DNA of 64,000 bases from Otatea glauca (taxonomy: Eukaryota; Streptophyta; Magnoliopsida; Poales; Poaceae). Each line of letters starts with the position of its first letter. Position 1 is the first letter of the stretch. Under the pieces are notes generated by a model. The model saw only the letters and a program-made list of their open reading frames with translations, was not told where the DNA came from and did no database searches. Of this stretch, positions 23,400 through 35,459 are shown in pieces. The stretch is taken from the NCBI GenBank assembly GCA_036346275.1, contig CM070715.1, positions 71,287,667 through 71,351,666 on the forward strand, in the 5' to 3' direction. A program made the translations under genes and the position numbers.

Positions 23400-25086
23400 T
23401 GTAGGATCAAGGATAACCGAGTGGAGGGAGTGAATAGGAGGTTTTTAAAATTCTTTGGCTCTAATTGCAATAGATAACCAAGTAATACAAGAATCAAGAA
23501 TTTTAACAATTAAAGCCAAAATCGTCTAGGTTTCGCTAAGTGCCCCAACAAGCTATATCTAAACAAGTTACAAAATCCTAGATATATGAGCAAGCACTAA
23601 GTACACTAGAAAAGTAAATTTGCACAATTGGACACAAGAGAGCAAGCCACAAGAGATGAACACAATATTTTTTTGCGTGGTCTCGGAGAATTCCCGATCT
23701 CCCCTACTCTACATTAGGAAGCTTGAACGAATCAAGCCGGCTCCTTGAACAATTGAGCCTTCCTCAATCACTAGTGGTAGCTCTTCCCCACTCCAGGTAG
23801 GTGAGCTCTAACCTTCACAATCCACCGGGCCACCTCACAAGCTTCTTGAGGAGATCACCAGTTCTCACATCTCCAAGCCGTCTAGGAGGCCACAACCTCC
23901 AAGAGAATAGACCTCGATGCTTGCTTGAGGTTGATCAAGTGCCTAATGGCTCAACTTGATGCACACACTTGAATTCTCTCAATAACTCATAAAATGTGAA
24001 TTAAATACACTAGAGATGATGAAAGACTTGCAAGGACTCACAAATATGCAATGAATGTCCAAGACCTTGCCCTTGCTGCAGATTGGGGAGTATTTATAGC
24101 CCCCATCCACAATTCTAGCCATTACCACATAATCCTTGAAAAATTCAGGAAAATCGGCACTACCGCCCATATAGGGCCGGTAGTGCCGGCCTTGGGCTCA
24201 ACGGTTGACTGTAGCATTTAATGCTGAGAGGAATTAGCCGTTGCTACAGTACCCCCGACACTATCGCCCATGTAGGACCGGTAGTGCTGGCCATAAGCAC
24301 CTAGAATAGTGCATTTTTCACCCTTTTCTAGAAAAGGAATACCATTCATTTGGGTTGGTACTACCGCACTTGCGGCAGTACCGCTCTAAGATGGGCGGTA
24401 GTGCCGACCGGGTAAAAACAAAGAAAATGCACCATTCTGGAAAACATCTACCGAGTACTAGGGCCGGTACTACCGCACTTGTGGCAGTACCGCCCTAAGT
24501 AGGTCGGTAGTTCCAGCCTGAGTGAACCCCGGAGACATGCATTCTATAAAATAGCTACGGCCTCTGGAGCCGGTACTACTGTACTCCCGACAGTACCGCT
24601 CCAGAAGGTCGGTAGTGCCGGCCAGGCAAAACCTTAAAAGCAGCCTTCTTTGTTAAATAACTACTGGCCCCTTGAGCCAGTATTGTCTCTCTTGCGGTAG
24701 TACCGCTCCTAGTTGGTCGATAGTGCCGATAATATAGATTTTCAGAGAAATGCACATGACTAAAGTATGAGCATGAATTTGAGCCATTGACACTAAACTA
24801 ACTTCAAGCTACTAGCCAAAGGTTTCTCTTAATAATACAACTCCTATATATACTAGCAACCCGATCTTTTCTCCAAAAACCTAGATCGGCAAAAAGTTAG
24901 AAAAGGGTCCTTATAAATTATACCTTTGTGTTTGCTTGATGTTCCAATTTCCTTATAGCTCAACGATTTCATCTCTTCATAGGACTAACCTATTTTTCAT
25001 AACCTCAAGAAAAATTGTTAGTTCTTAAAACATGATTGTCATTGATTACCAAAACCAAAGACGAAATTTGGGTCCTAGATGCTTCA
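23400..25086 (-). repeat. Copia 3' LTR (left copy)
   Basis: Pairs with the right copy over its whole length, for example the GGGTGAATAGGAGGTTTTTAAA-like start and the GGTCCTAGATGCTTCA end. Its middle holds the hairpin array described separately. Confidence 0.92.
24150..24735. repeat. Array of six hairpin-forming units in the 3' LTR
   Basis: About six imperfect palindromes spaced roughly 100 bases apart pair a CGGCACTACCGC/GGTACTACCGC arm with a GCGGTAGTGCCG arm, with loops such as CCATATAGGG. Several units also have a second internal hairpin (CACTTGCGGCAGTACCGC). The same array lies in the other LTR. Confidence 0.88.
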
Positions 25087-25559
25087 ATCTCTCCCTTTTT
25101 GATAATTGATGACAACCTTATCAAATACAATGAAATTGAATATGTTTAAAGTATACATCAAGACAAGCAGGTTGTATACTTTTGGATTTTGCTTTTAATA
25201 GCATTTCACTTATTTCGGAAGAAGGTGATTTGAATTTGGAATTAAAATGCCATATAAGCCACAATGTATAGTCGAAACTTTCCCTAAATATGTGCATGAA
25301 TATATAAATGTGAGATTGCACATATTTAAAGAAATTTGAAATTTTGACGGAGTTTCCACTATATATTGGATTCGAGAAAGCAAGTTGAATATAACAATAT
25401 GCATGCACATTAAGCATAAGATCTAATATGATACAATAGGAAACAAAGTAATAAGACATTTAAGCATTCAATATTACAACCATCCATAAAACATCCAACA
25501 CAACCAAAAACAAATATAGAGGTTCAATTAGCTTACAAGAGATATATAAAACTCTTACA

Positions 25560-27146
25560 AAGCTAATCCTCAGACTTCGCTATTCTTCTTCCACTTCGCT
25601 TTGCTTCCCTTTCTACTTCTCCTCCTTTGGCATCAAGTACCAAAAGAGGGGTCTTCACGATATGCCTAGGAGGGTGGAAGAGTGCCACGACTGCGTCCAT
25701 GACCATGGCCAAAACGACAAAAGCGAACTGGAACTAGCTCATCACACAGAAGATCCGCAGTTGCTCCAATAGTGTCCAGTCACTCCCGGACTTCAACAAT
25801 CATGGCATGCATCTAGAGCTGAAACTGATGCTCTTGGTCAAGTCTACTCATAATGCCACAGCTGAGTGAGGCAAACTGAGCCATCATGTCTGTGCGGAGA
25901 GTATCCAAACTTGCCAAGAAGGCATCCTGAGGCACGTGCTGGGCCTGAGGTGGATCCTGACGGTCGTCCTAAGGCTACTGCTGCTACTGGTGGTGTTGTT
26001 GGACTGGATAATCAATTACTTGAGGAGGAGCTTCATGAGGCTTGTACTGTTTATGAGCATAGCCACATCCTCCCTTATACCCAGTCTTCCTAATAATGAG
26101 CTTCATGATGTAAGGAGCAAAATATATTAATTTTCCTCGCTCACAGGCCGAACAGGCCATCTCCCTCATCATGAAGTCAACCACATCAAATTTTTTCCTG
26201 TGCGTCACCTTCCTCATGATATTCCATGCATATCCATGAATGTCGTCAAAATTACCACTTTTTGGGTGAATGGTAACTCTAATGATTCTGTCTAGACTGG
26301 CCTATGGAAGAAGCCCTGCCAATTTATCTGGCCTCCTCACATTAGCAGCGGGATCATAGAACTCAAGCTACTGAGATACTCCAAGAGGCTTGTCGCTATG
26401 TATCCTGGGGTATCCACCATTGAAGATGCCCAAAGCTTACTCAAACTCATCCTTGGTGGCAGTGTAGACCTTAGCACTGGATATCCAAGTTATGGAGTCA
26501 TATGTGTCAGGGATGTGGAGTGTGGCATAGAACTGTCGTATCATATCCTCCTCAAAGTCACACCTCTGACTCACAAAATTCATGAGTCCTGCTCCATGAA
26601 AAAGCTCAGGGACACCAGCAAACAAGGGTAGCTTCCTAATGTGGTCCCAATCCACCAATTTCTGATCTACAAAGTCCTTATCATAGTTTATCTCATGAAA
26701 AACCTTCTCTTTAAAGAGAGTGCGAACGAACTTCTCAGACGCTATTCTGGGCAAGCGATACTGATTGGCTCCCCTCAACAAGTAATATTTATCTCCCTTT
26801 ATTTGCCTTAAATCCTCCTAAGGGTCAAGGCCAGAAAATGATTCCTCTTCCTCAGACTCTTCCTCCTCATCGACATCCATCCCATAATCCTCATCATCGT
26901 CCCTTTCTTCCTCGCTTGACTCATGAACGGATCCTTTGCCTTTGTCCGCTTGAGAGATACTTCCTCCCAATTCTTGCTCCACTATCTTCCTTATTTCCTC
27001 ATCTCTAGCAGCAATCGTGTAGGAGTCATCGTTGTCACTCCCACTGTCAGCCTGGGGGTGGGAACCCCGGCACTTCACATTGATTTCCTAACTGTGCCTC
27101 CACAACGAGGAGCCTTGGGGTTAGAAGGGTTCTTCACCCTTGGCAT
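25560..27146 (-). pseudogene. Extra ORF of the copia element, hypothetical, broken
   Basis: Downstream of the truncated pol, in the same sense, a decayed ORF starts with ATG at 27146 (MPRVKNPSNPKAPRCGG), shifts frame, and continues through an acidic region (SEEERDDDEDYGMDVDEEEESEEEE within 27078-26818). Then come QYRLPRIASEKFVRTLFKEK and DMIRQFYATLHIPDTYDSI (26781-26437), a stop-broken stretch, and FDVVDFMMREMACSACERGK...APYIMKLI (26217-25984). The layout resembles plant transposon-associated proteins of unknown role found in grass retroelements. It is not an envelope protein that I recognise. At least four stops or shifts break it. Confidence 0.5.
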
Positions 27147-27249
27147 GATTTTTGGATCATAAGGATATATAGGAGATATGAGCAAAGGAACTAGGAACTC
27201 AACTTCAGAAATTTAATGAAAATACACCAGTTTGTTCTATTTTTGGCAG

Positions 27250-27850
27250 CAAAGTCAGCACTACCGCCTATGCTAAACTGGTAGTTCCACTCTTGGGTGG
27301 TGCTGGGTTCATTGTGAAACCGTAGCCACCAAGTGTGAAAACTCTATTTTTGATTAGATCGAGCACTAGAATTGCATAAAATGACTTTATAGGCCACTGA
27401 TCTACTCATTTAAACCAGAGATTTCGCTTAAATACAACATGCATTTGCTACATTTGCATCAAACCCTAAAAACCATAATTGAGACCTAGGGCATGAAATG
27501 AATGGAGCGAAAGCTCAAGAATGATGAGAGATGAGTACCTTGAGAAGATTGAAAGCACTTGAGCAAGGAAGGATCCTTGGAATGGATAGAAACAACTTTG
27601 GGGATTTTTGGGAGAGAGAGAGCTTGAGAGCAAACTTTCTTTGAGAGGGTTGTAGCAAGAAGGGGAGTAGGGAGTACAGTGTAACCGGCCAAGAAAGTAA
27701 ATGAGGAAGATAGAAACCGCCGGCCACGCAAGAAACTGCCCAAAACTATCCTCACCTAACACTTGCGGCACTATCACTGCCAGGGGTGGTAGTGCCGACC
27801 ATGGGCGGTACTACCAGGCTTAACACGTCAGTAGTGCCGACCCTGATCTG
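27250..27850. repeat. LTR-type hairpin motifs inside the copia interior
   Basis: Units such as GCACTACCGCCTATGC (27257) and GGTGGTAGTGCCGACCATGGGCGGTACTACC (about 27785-27815) repeat the LTR hairpin words on both sides of a segment lying next to the point where reverse transcriptase is lost. This suggests that LTR-derived DNA was rearranged into the interior. Confidence 0.65.
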
Positions 27851-27859
27851 AGCATACTG

Positions 27860-30800
27860 AAATCCAAACCTTCAATTTGGGTGAAACTTTGTGCCATCAA
27901 TCTAGCTTTGTTTCTTACCACTATACCATTTTTATCTTGTTTGTTATAAAAGATCCATTTTGTGCTAATGACGTTGTGATCCTTAGGCCTCTCAACTAGA
28001 GTCCAAACATTATTTCAGGCGAATTTATTGAGTTCTTCATGCATAGAGTTCACCCAATCCAGATCATCTAAAGCTTCATCTATATGAGATGGTTCAAAGG
28101 AAGACACAAAAAAGTAATGTTCACAAAATAAAGCAACACGAGATCAAGTTTGAACACCCTTACTAACATCACCCAATATTTGATCTATTGGATGATCTTT
28201 TGAGATTGCATGGTGGTTCCTTGGAGGTATGGTTTGGAGTTGTTGATCATCCTCCTTTTCTTCCACTTCAATTGGTTGAGCTTGACTTGGCGTTGCGGAA
28301 GTAGAAGGCTCAAGTTGAGTGGATGAGGGTTGATTGTCTTGGTCCTCCTTTGGCTTGATGTCTCCAAGAGTCATATTCTTCATTGCTTGTCTTAATCCTT
28401 CATCACCTACATTATCCAAATTTTATTGCTCTTCTTGAGAGCCATTAGTCTCGTCAAATTTAACATCACATGTTTCTTCAACTAAACCCTTGGTTTAGTT
28501 GAAGACATGGTATGCCTTGCTATTCGAAGAATAACCAACTAAAATCCAACATCACACCGACTTTGAAATTTTTAAAGACGAACACCCTTTTTCAAAATAT
28601 AACACTTGCAACCAAAGACACGAAAATAAGAGATATTCGGTTTTCTTCCAACGAGGAGCTCATAGGAAGTCTTTTTCAAAAGACGATGCAAATAAAGTCA
28701 GTTTGTAACATGGCAAGTGGTATTGATAGCTTCCGTCCAAAAATTATCAGAAGTACCATATTCATCAAGCATTATCCTTGTCATTTCAATCAATGTTCGA
28801 TTTTTCCTTTCTACAACTCTATTTTGCTCCGGAGTGTAGGTAGCGGAAAGCTCATGCTTTATTCTAAGTTCATCACAATAATCTTCAATTCTTGTATTTT
28901 TGAACTCGGAACCATTATCTATACGGATTTTATTTATTTTGAAATCAAATTCATTTTGAGCCCTTTTTGCAAAACTTTTGAAAATACTGGAGGCTTCGAA
29001 TTTGTCATCTAAGAAGAAAACCCAAGTATATCTCGAGTAATTATGTACAATGACTAAACAATAAGAATTACCCCCGGTACTCTTATAGGTTGTTGGGCCA
29101 AACAAATTCATATGTAAGAGCTCTAATGGTCTAGATGTGGACATGATGCTCTTGGAAGGATGAGAACTAGCAACTTGTTTACTGGCTTAGCAAGCATTAC
29201 ACAATTTGTTTTTCTCAAACTTCACATCTTTCAAGCCCACGACTAGATCATGCTTAAAAAGTCTTTTGAGTTGAATCATCCCAATATGAGCTAGCCTTCT
29301 ATGCCATAACCAACCTAAGGAGGTTTTCACAATTAAACACGTTTGAAGGCATGACTCATTAGAGGTGAAGTCAACTAAATAAAGATTTCCAAATCTAATG
29401 CCTTTGAACACCAAGGAGTTGTCATTTTCCTTAGAGATTACAACATCATCTCTAGAAAATATGCAACTAAGACCGAGATCACATATTTGAGCAACGGATA
29501 GCAAGTTAAAATTTAGAGTTTCAACTAATGAAACATTAGAAATAGAAAGATCGTTAGAGATAGCAATGTTACCTAATCCTATTACCTTTCCCTTGCTATT
29601 GTCACCAAATGTGTGTGATCTTGTCATGTTGACCACTCCTAACTTCAAATGTGGTGAATATATTTCGGTCTCCGGTCATGTGTTGAGTGCAACCGCTATC
29701 TAACACTCAATTTAGTCCACCGGTTTTGTAGTTCACCTACAAAAGAAGAATTAAACCTTTTTAGGTATCCAAATTTTTTTGTGTCCTTGGAGGTTAGAAA
29801 CCAAGGTTTTGGACTCCTAAATGGCATCTTTTTGCGAACCAAGTTTGGGAGTGCTAACAAATTTAGCAACTACTTTACCATTGCTAGTTTTCTGAGAACA
29901 TAGCATGAATCATAAACATTATTCTTAGGAGCTTTGCCTAATGGACAATCATTTGTTGTATGTCCCATATCGTGACACTTATAGCATAGCTTCTCATTAG
30001 ACTTCACAAATCTTGATGCCTTATGGCTCACTTTCTTACCCTTTTTGGGAGTGAACCCATGGCCTTCCTTATTGTAGGAGCATCGTTGATCACTTAGAAT
30101 TTTGTCTAGGGTTGCTTTACCCTTGAAGCATCGATCCAAACTCTTGCTTATCTTGGCTACTTGCTTCTTGAGCTCAACATTCTCAACAATTAAGTTATTG
30201 CTATCATGAAAGTAATGAAACTTGAGCTAGAAGGCATGATAAGCAAGTCATCACATGAAGTTGCTATGCTAGTTTCTGATATTTTGCAAGAAGAATCATT
30301 TACTCTAGGCATAGCATCAATGGTATCACAAGAAACTCCTATATCAATTTTGGACTTAGATTGATCCTTGAGAAGGAGAGTCTCATGAGCTTCCTTTAGC
30401 TCCTCATAAGAGTCTTTGAGAGAAAGAAATTCTTTCTTAAAGTTTTATACTTTGACTTCTCCTTACCAAGGTACTCATTTAAGTCCTCAAGCATGTCCAT
30501 AAGCTCATCATAGGAGGGTTCATCATCATCATTGGATTTTATCTTATCTCCTCTTGCCATAAGATAAAAAGGAGTGACGAATGGCGATGTGCTTCCTTGA
30601 TGGCGACTCCAACGAGTTCCCTCTTTTTAGAAGGGGTGTCATCATCGGATGAGTCGGAATCCAAATATTCCTTTTCGGAATCCCACTCTTCAATATGATC
30701 CTCACCCTTGCCATCCTTGTGAAGCTTCTTGAAGAGCTTCTTCTTACTGTGGAATGGCTTCTTCTTGGGTGACTTGGTTTTGTCGTCCTTCCTCTTGGGA

Positions 30801-31417
30801 CAATGAGATGTGATGTGCCCCTTCTCATCGCACTCGTAGCAACGGATGTTGGCATAGCGGTTGTTGCTTGAGTTTTACCCCTTCTTAAATTTATGAGGGG
30901 CGCTTGAGCTTGAGCGCCTCTTCATGAACCTCCTCATTCTCCTCACAAGGAGAGCCATCTTCTCTTCGGAGTCGTCCTCGGAGTCATCAAGCATATCATC
31001 GCTTGACTCTGCCTTGGCCTTAAAAGCAATGTTCTTCTTTGAAGAACTTTGCTCCAAGAGCTCCTACTTGTCCTTCTTGTAGAGCTCATTGGTGATGAGG
31101 TTCCCAAGGAGTCCGGTTGGCGTCATCCTTGGCAACTCGGGAGAGTTGAGGAACAATGTCACCAATGTCTCTTATTTGTTCGATAGAGCCATAAGCATCT
31201 TACGAACAACATCAAGATCGGTTAATCACGCCCCAAGGCCTTTGAGCTTATTCACTATGTTATTGAGCCTTGAGTACATCTTATTCATGTTCTCATGGGG
31301 TAACTTAATGAAACTCTCATATTTGATCCTAAGCATATGCAATTTGGCCTCCTTGACCGAGGATGTTCCCTCATGGAATTTCTGAGAGAGTTGTCCAAAT
31401 CTCATGAGCGATGTCAA
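27860..31417 (-). pseudogene. Copia gag-pol pseudogene, truncated in reverse transcriptase
   Basis: From right to left the minus strand gives: gag (31417-30875, with MTSLMRFGQLSQKFHEGTSS); two zinc knuckles (CYECDEKGHITSHC near 30845-30800 and CYKCHDMGHTTNDC near 29985-29945); the protease-side DSGCTQHMTGD near 29690; the GAG-pre-integrase region (29648-29187, ending in LWHRRLAHIGM and CNAC); and the integrase core (29144-28698). In the core the first catalytic Asp, usual in HMDLFGP, reads Asn (HMNLFGP), while IDNGSEF and VVERKNRT are kept. A linker (28419-28144) leads into the reverse transcriptase start (WVNSMHEEL...KWIFYNKQDKNG, about 28060-27880), which ends after some 60 codons. Polymerase and RNase H are missing. 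Confidence 0.88.
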
Positions 31418-31718
31418 GATTGCTCACTTGATTGAACTCATCCGCGTTCTAGGCTCCAAATAGAGCATTCATCGCTTGAGAATTGAGATGAGAATTTAGC
31501 TCGTCTTATTCAATAGTGACCGTGGGATTTAATCTCGTAGCGAAACCCTTATCCATAATTCTCCATATGTTTGGGCTCATGGCCTTGAGATAAACGGTCA
31601 TGCATATTTTTCAATATGCATAATTTTTGCTATCAAAGAAAGGTGCCTTGCCTATTGAAACCCCCATCACTAGCTATCCTTTACTCTCTATGTGGTAAAA
31701 CCCCAAAAGAGAGTCCAA

Positions 31719-31730
31719 ACTCTGATACCA
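31719..31730 (-). other. Copia primer-binding site
   Basis: On the minus strand TGGTATCAGAGT complements the 3' end of initiator tRNA-Met, the usual primer of plant copia elements, and lies two bases after the 5' LTR end. Confidence 0.9.
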
Positions 31731-31732
31731 CT

Positions 31733-33433
31733 TGTAGGAGTAAGGATAACTGACTAAAGGGGGTGAATAGGAGGTTTTTAAAACTCTTTGACTCTAATTG
31801 CAATAAATGATCAAGCAATATTAGAATTAAGAATTTTAATAATTAAAGCCTAAATTGTCTAGGTTTCACTGAGTGCACCAACAAGCTATGTCTAAGCAAT
31901 TCAACAAACCTAGGGAGATGATTAAAGCTAAATACACTAGAAGAATAAATTACTCAAATTTAAATACAAGAAAGCAAACCACAAAAGATGGACACAAGAA
32001 TTTTATCCCGTGGTCTCAGGGACTTGCCGGTCTCCCCTAATCCACGTTAAGCAAGCTTGAATAAATCAAGCCGGCTCCTTGCACGAATGAGCCTGCCTCG
32101 ATCAACAGGGGTAGCTCTTCCTCGCTCCGGGTAAGTAAGCTCCGGCCTTCACAATCTACTGGGCCTTCTCACAAGCTTCTTTGAGGAGATCACTGGTTCT
32201 CACACCTCTAAGCCGTCTAGGAGGCAGCAACCTCCAAGAGAATAGACCTTGACACTTGTTTGAGGTTGATCAAGTGTCTAATGGCTCAACTTGAATGCAC
32301 ACACTTGAAATTCTCTCAACAACTCAAAAAATATGAATTAAATACTCTAGAGATGATGAGAGACTTGCGAGGGCTCACAAATATGTAATGATTGTCCGAG
32401 AGTAAACCCTTGCTGCAGGTAGGGGTGTATTTATAGCCCCTACCAAAAATCTAGCCATTACCACCTAAATCCTGAAAAATTTAGGAAAGTCGGCATTACC
32501 GTCCATGAAGGACCGGTAATGCCAGCCTTAGGCTCAACGGTCACTTGTAGCATTTAATGCTGAGAGGAACTAGTAGTTGCTACAGTACCCCCGACACTAC
32601 CGCCCATGTAGGGCCAGTAGTGTCGGCCATAAACACCTAGAATAGTGCATTTTCACCCTTTTCTAGAAAAATACTGCCATTCATTTGGATCGGTACTACC
32701 GCACCTGCGGTAGTACCACTCCCAGATGTGTGGTAGTGCCGGTCGGGTAAAAACCCAGAAAATAGACCATTCTGGAAAACATCTACCGACCAATAGGGTC
32801 GATACTACTGCACCTGCGGCAGTACCGCCCTAAGTGGATCGGTAGTGTTGGCCTGGGAGAACCCCAAAGACATGCACACTGAAAAATAACTACAGGCCTC
32901 TGGAGCTGATACTACCACACCTCCGTGAGCACGCTCCCGTAAGGTCGAGAGTGCCGACCGAGCAAAACCTCAAAACAACCCTCTCACAAATAACTATCGC
33001 CCCTTGAACCCAGATCGCGCCCTGCGCAAGATCGCTCCTAAATGGTCGGTAGTGCCGACAATACAGATTTTCAGAGAGGACATGAATGATTTTTCGAGAA
33101 ATGCACATGACTATAGTATGAGCATGAATTTGAGGTATTGACATTGAATTATCATCAAGCTACTAGCCAAGAGTCCCTCTTAATAGTACGGCTCCTATAC
33201 TAGCAACCCGATCTTTTCTCCAACACCTAGATTGGCAAAAAACTAAGAAAGGGTCCTTACAACTTATACCTTTGTGTTAGCTTGATGTTCCAATTTTCTT
33301 ATAGCTCAACGATTTCATGTCTTCATAGGACCAACCTATTTTTTATAGCCTCAATAAAAATTGTTAGTCCTTAAAAAATGATTGTCATTAATTACCAAAA
33401 TCAAAGACGAAATTTTGGGGCCTAGATGCTTCA
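31733..33433 (-). repeat. Copia 5' LTR (right copy)
   Basis: Collinear with the left LTR. The hairpin array occupies about 32480-33060; its last units are more eroded than in the left copy. Confidence 0.92.
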
Positions 33434-33798
33434 GTGAGGGAGGAGGCGCTAGGGTTTGAAGGAGGCAAAACGCGCTAGGTATCCTGTGCGAGGAACAGAT
33501 CGGTACATCTATAGGGATGGATGTTATCTCAGATGGTTCTATTATAGAACCGTATATGATACTAATATATCATAGACGGTTCTATCTATGATAGCAATAG
33601 GTGTCATCACTGACGACTTTATACTAAAACCGTCAGTGATATCTCTGTATATCACTAACGATTTATGGCTAGAACGGTAAGTGATTATATCACTAACGGT
33701 TTTAATGTATAATCATCAATGATGGCCATCATCACAGACGGTTTTGAAGAACCGTCTGTGATGAGGCGTTTAATATGGGCTTTTCTATAGTATTGGAG

Positions 33799-34204
33799 AG
33801 AACTCCTTTTTATAGAATAGAGGGGAAGCCGAGAGGTCAAGTGCGAGGTGGACACCTCAGCTTTTGGTGGCATTTGAATGCATCGGGAGGAGAGGCCAAG
33901 AGGTCAAGCGTTTGGTATACTATCCCGATCGATTCTAACTTCAAAAACCGATCGTGATGACCATAATCACTATCGGTTCTAACATCAGAACCGATAGTGA
34001 TACATACAACATCACTATCGGTCTGACCTCAGAATCGATAGTGATGACGATGATCATCACTATCGATTCTATGGTCAGATCGATAGTGATGTTTTGCACC
34101 ATATTTCTTACCCATGTCGAATCATATATCACTATCGGTTTTTTTCTAAAAAGTTAGGAACCGACCCAGATGAAGAGAGAGTATTGTATCATTCTATAGT
34201 AATG
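33799..34204. mobile_element. CACTA-type right end with ATCACTATCGGTT repeats
   Basis: From about 33920, ATCACTATCGGTTC and its inverse alternate six or more times, ending in ATTCTATAGTAATG at 34204, which resembles the outer end of the CACTA element at 33795 (TTTTCTATAGTATTG). It is a separate CACTA terminus next to the first one. Its other end may be the repeats at 21195, but this is unproven. Confidence 0.6.
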
Positions 34205-35130
34205 TTATAGGAATAATAGAAATACTAACACACGCTATACCATGCGTTCCCAAACCGATGGTATATCCAGTAACCGTCCAATCAAGTCCCTCCCGTGCAT
34301 TCTTAAGGGGATAAGGATGACGCCTAATGTGATCCACTCATTTCTCTCGTTCTGTGGCTCACTCTCTCTCTCTACTACAGTAACCAACGTGCAAGCTCGC
34401 TCAGATCCAAGGTGGCCGGCAAAGGAGTTGAGGTGACACCGAGCTCACAGCCAAAGGAGGAGCTGGTAGCAGTGTGATGGTGACTGGAGGGGCAGCGAGG
34501 CTTAGCTATGAGGTGGCGTGCGCGGCTCATCCCTGGAGGTGGAGGCAGTGCAGTTGAAGGAGCAACTACAGCTCTCGACTGGAGGACCCGAGGATGGTGC
34601 GGTCTTGGCTGAAGGAGGAGGCCGTGTAGCCGAGCAGAGGCATCAACAAGTAGTGGTGGGCCTTGGTGAACATGTCAAGGTTTGGTTTCACCAGCACACT
34701 CTCCACGAACTTGCCTGAGCACCACGGTGAGTAGTGGTAAGCCATACAATGTTGATGGCTGGCATACAGCCAGCCTCCACCTCCTTCTTCAACTTTGGCG
34801 CTGCCATCCCTCTCCTCCTTCAACTCCAACTGCAGATCTGGCACAGGTGATGATGTGGAGCTTCACCTCTAGCTTCTGATCTAGCGACAGTCCGACTCGG
34901 GACACACGAATTCGACAGTAGCTCAGTGCAGAGCTCAATCCTGAGTTGAGGAAGAGAGAGATGGAGGCTTGGTGCAGAGCTTGACCACGGATTCGGCAGT
35001 GGGAGATGTTGTTCGGCTCCATGGCAGCAACAATACTCAGGGCCAAAGCTAGTGAAGAGGATGTGTCAGTAGCGAACAGTGTCAGGCGGCCCTTGGTGGC
35101 ATGGTAGACCATTGTAGCTAGGTGAGCTCA
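34205..35130. other. Unassigned region with a coding-like minus frame
   Basis: No recognised gene. The minus frame 34844-34566 (with KPNLDMFTKAHHYLLMPLL) has amino-acid composition and codon use like a real protein and could be a captured exon, but I cannot name a family. The plus strand near 34430-34660 is GC-rich. A CTCTCTCTCT run lies near 34360. Confidence 0.35.
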
Positions 35131-35330
35131 CCGAAACTTCTTGAAAATTTGTTGAAACTTCTTTAAACTTGATGAAACTTATTAGAACTTCTTAAAACTT
35201 TTGGTCAAAAATTGGTGAAACTGGCTTAGAATCTTCTAGAAACTTATAGAAACACTTGAAACTCATCGAAATATGAAACTTTTCAAATGTTCTCTTGAAA
35301 CTTGCTAAAACTGTACGAAACTTGTTGCTA
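35131..35330. repeat. Degenerate GAAACTT array
   Basis: About 200 bases in which GAAACTT, TAAACTT, AAAACTT or GAAACT recur every 10-20 bases; a simple degenerate tandem structure of unknown origin. Confidence 0.7.
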
Positions 35331-35459
35331 TACTGTTTCAACTGAATAGCGTTCTCTAATCGCTCCCTATAAATAAACCGTTCAGAATTAGACCCTAAGA
35401 TACATGTTTCTATGGATGTTGTGCTGATCCGTTTTCAAAATCGTAGGGCGGCCACTTCC

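Larger units (their letters stand above)
23400..33433 (-). mobile_element. Ty1/copia LTR retrotransposon, both LTRs, minus strand
   Basis: Two LTRs of 1687 bp (23400-25086) and 1701 bp (31733-33433) bracket gag-pol remains in minus orientation. Each LTR reads TGAAGCATCTAGG...CCTACA on the minus strand. A primer-binding site TGGTATCAGAGT (initiator tRNA-Met type, plus positions 31719-31730) lies two bases from the 5' LTR, and a polypurine tract (plus-strand ATCTCTCCCTTTTTG, 25087-25101) adjoins the 3' LTR. The flanking pentamers ATGTG and GTGAG match only partly, so the target duplication is decayed or lost. LTR divergence is easily seen by eye, so the insertion is not recent. Coding parts are broken and reverse transcriptase is mostly missing. 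Confidence 0.9.
23321..33795. mobile_element. CACTA transposon interrupted by a copia element
   Basis: The left end CTCTACTACAAAGAAGGC and the inverse of the right end (CAATACTATAGAAAAGCC) pair at 12 of 18 positions, and GAG flanks both (23318-23320 and 33796-33798), the 3-bp target duplication of CACTA elements. Subterminal ACAGACGGTT/AACCGTCTGTGAT repeats occur inside both ends (23341-23380; 33520-33770). Once the copia element is removed, only about 0.44 kb of CACTA DNA remains and no transposase, so it was non-autonomous before the insertion. Confidence 0.75.

Noticed and set aside
24150..24735. Regular palindromic units as a CRISPR-like array
   Set aside because: Units are imperfect, spacers are not unique sequence, the block repeats in both LTRs of a plant retroelement, and the host is a eukaryote.
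21192..34207. One outer CACTA element running from the repeats at 21195 to the terminus at 34204, both next to TTA
   Set aside because: The left sequence after TTA does not look like a CACTA end and overlaps the LTR border; a three-base match alone is weak.
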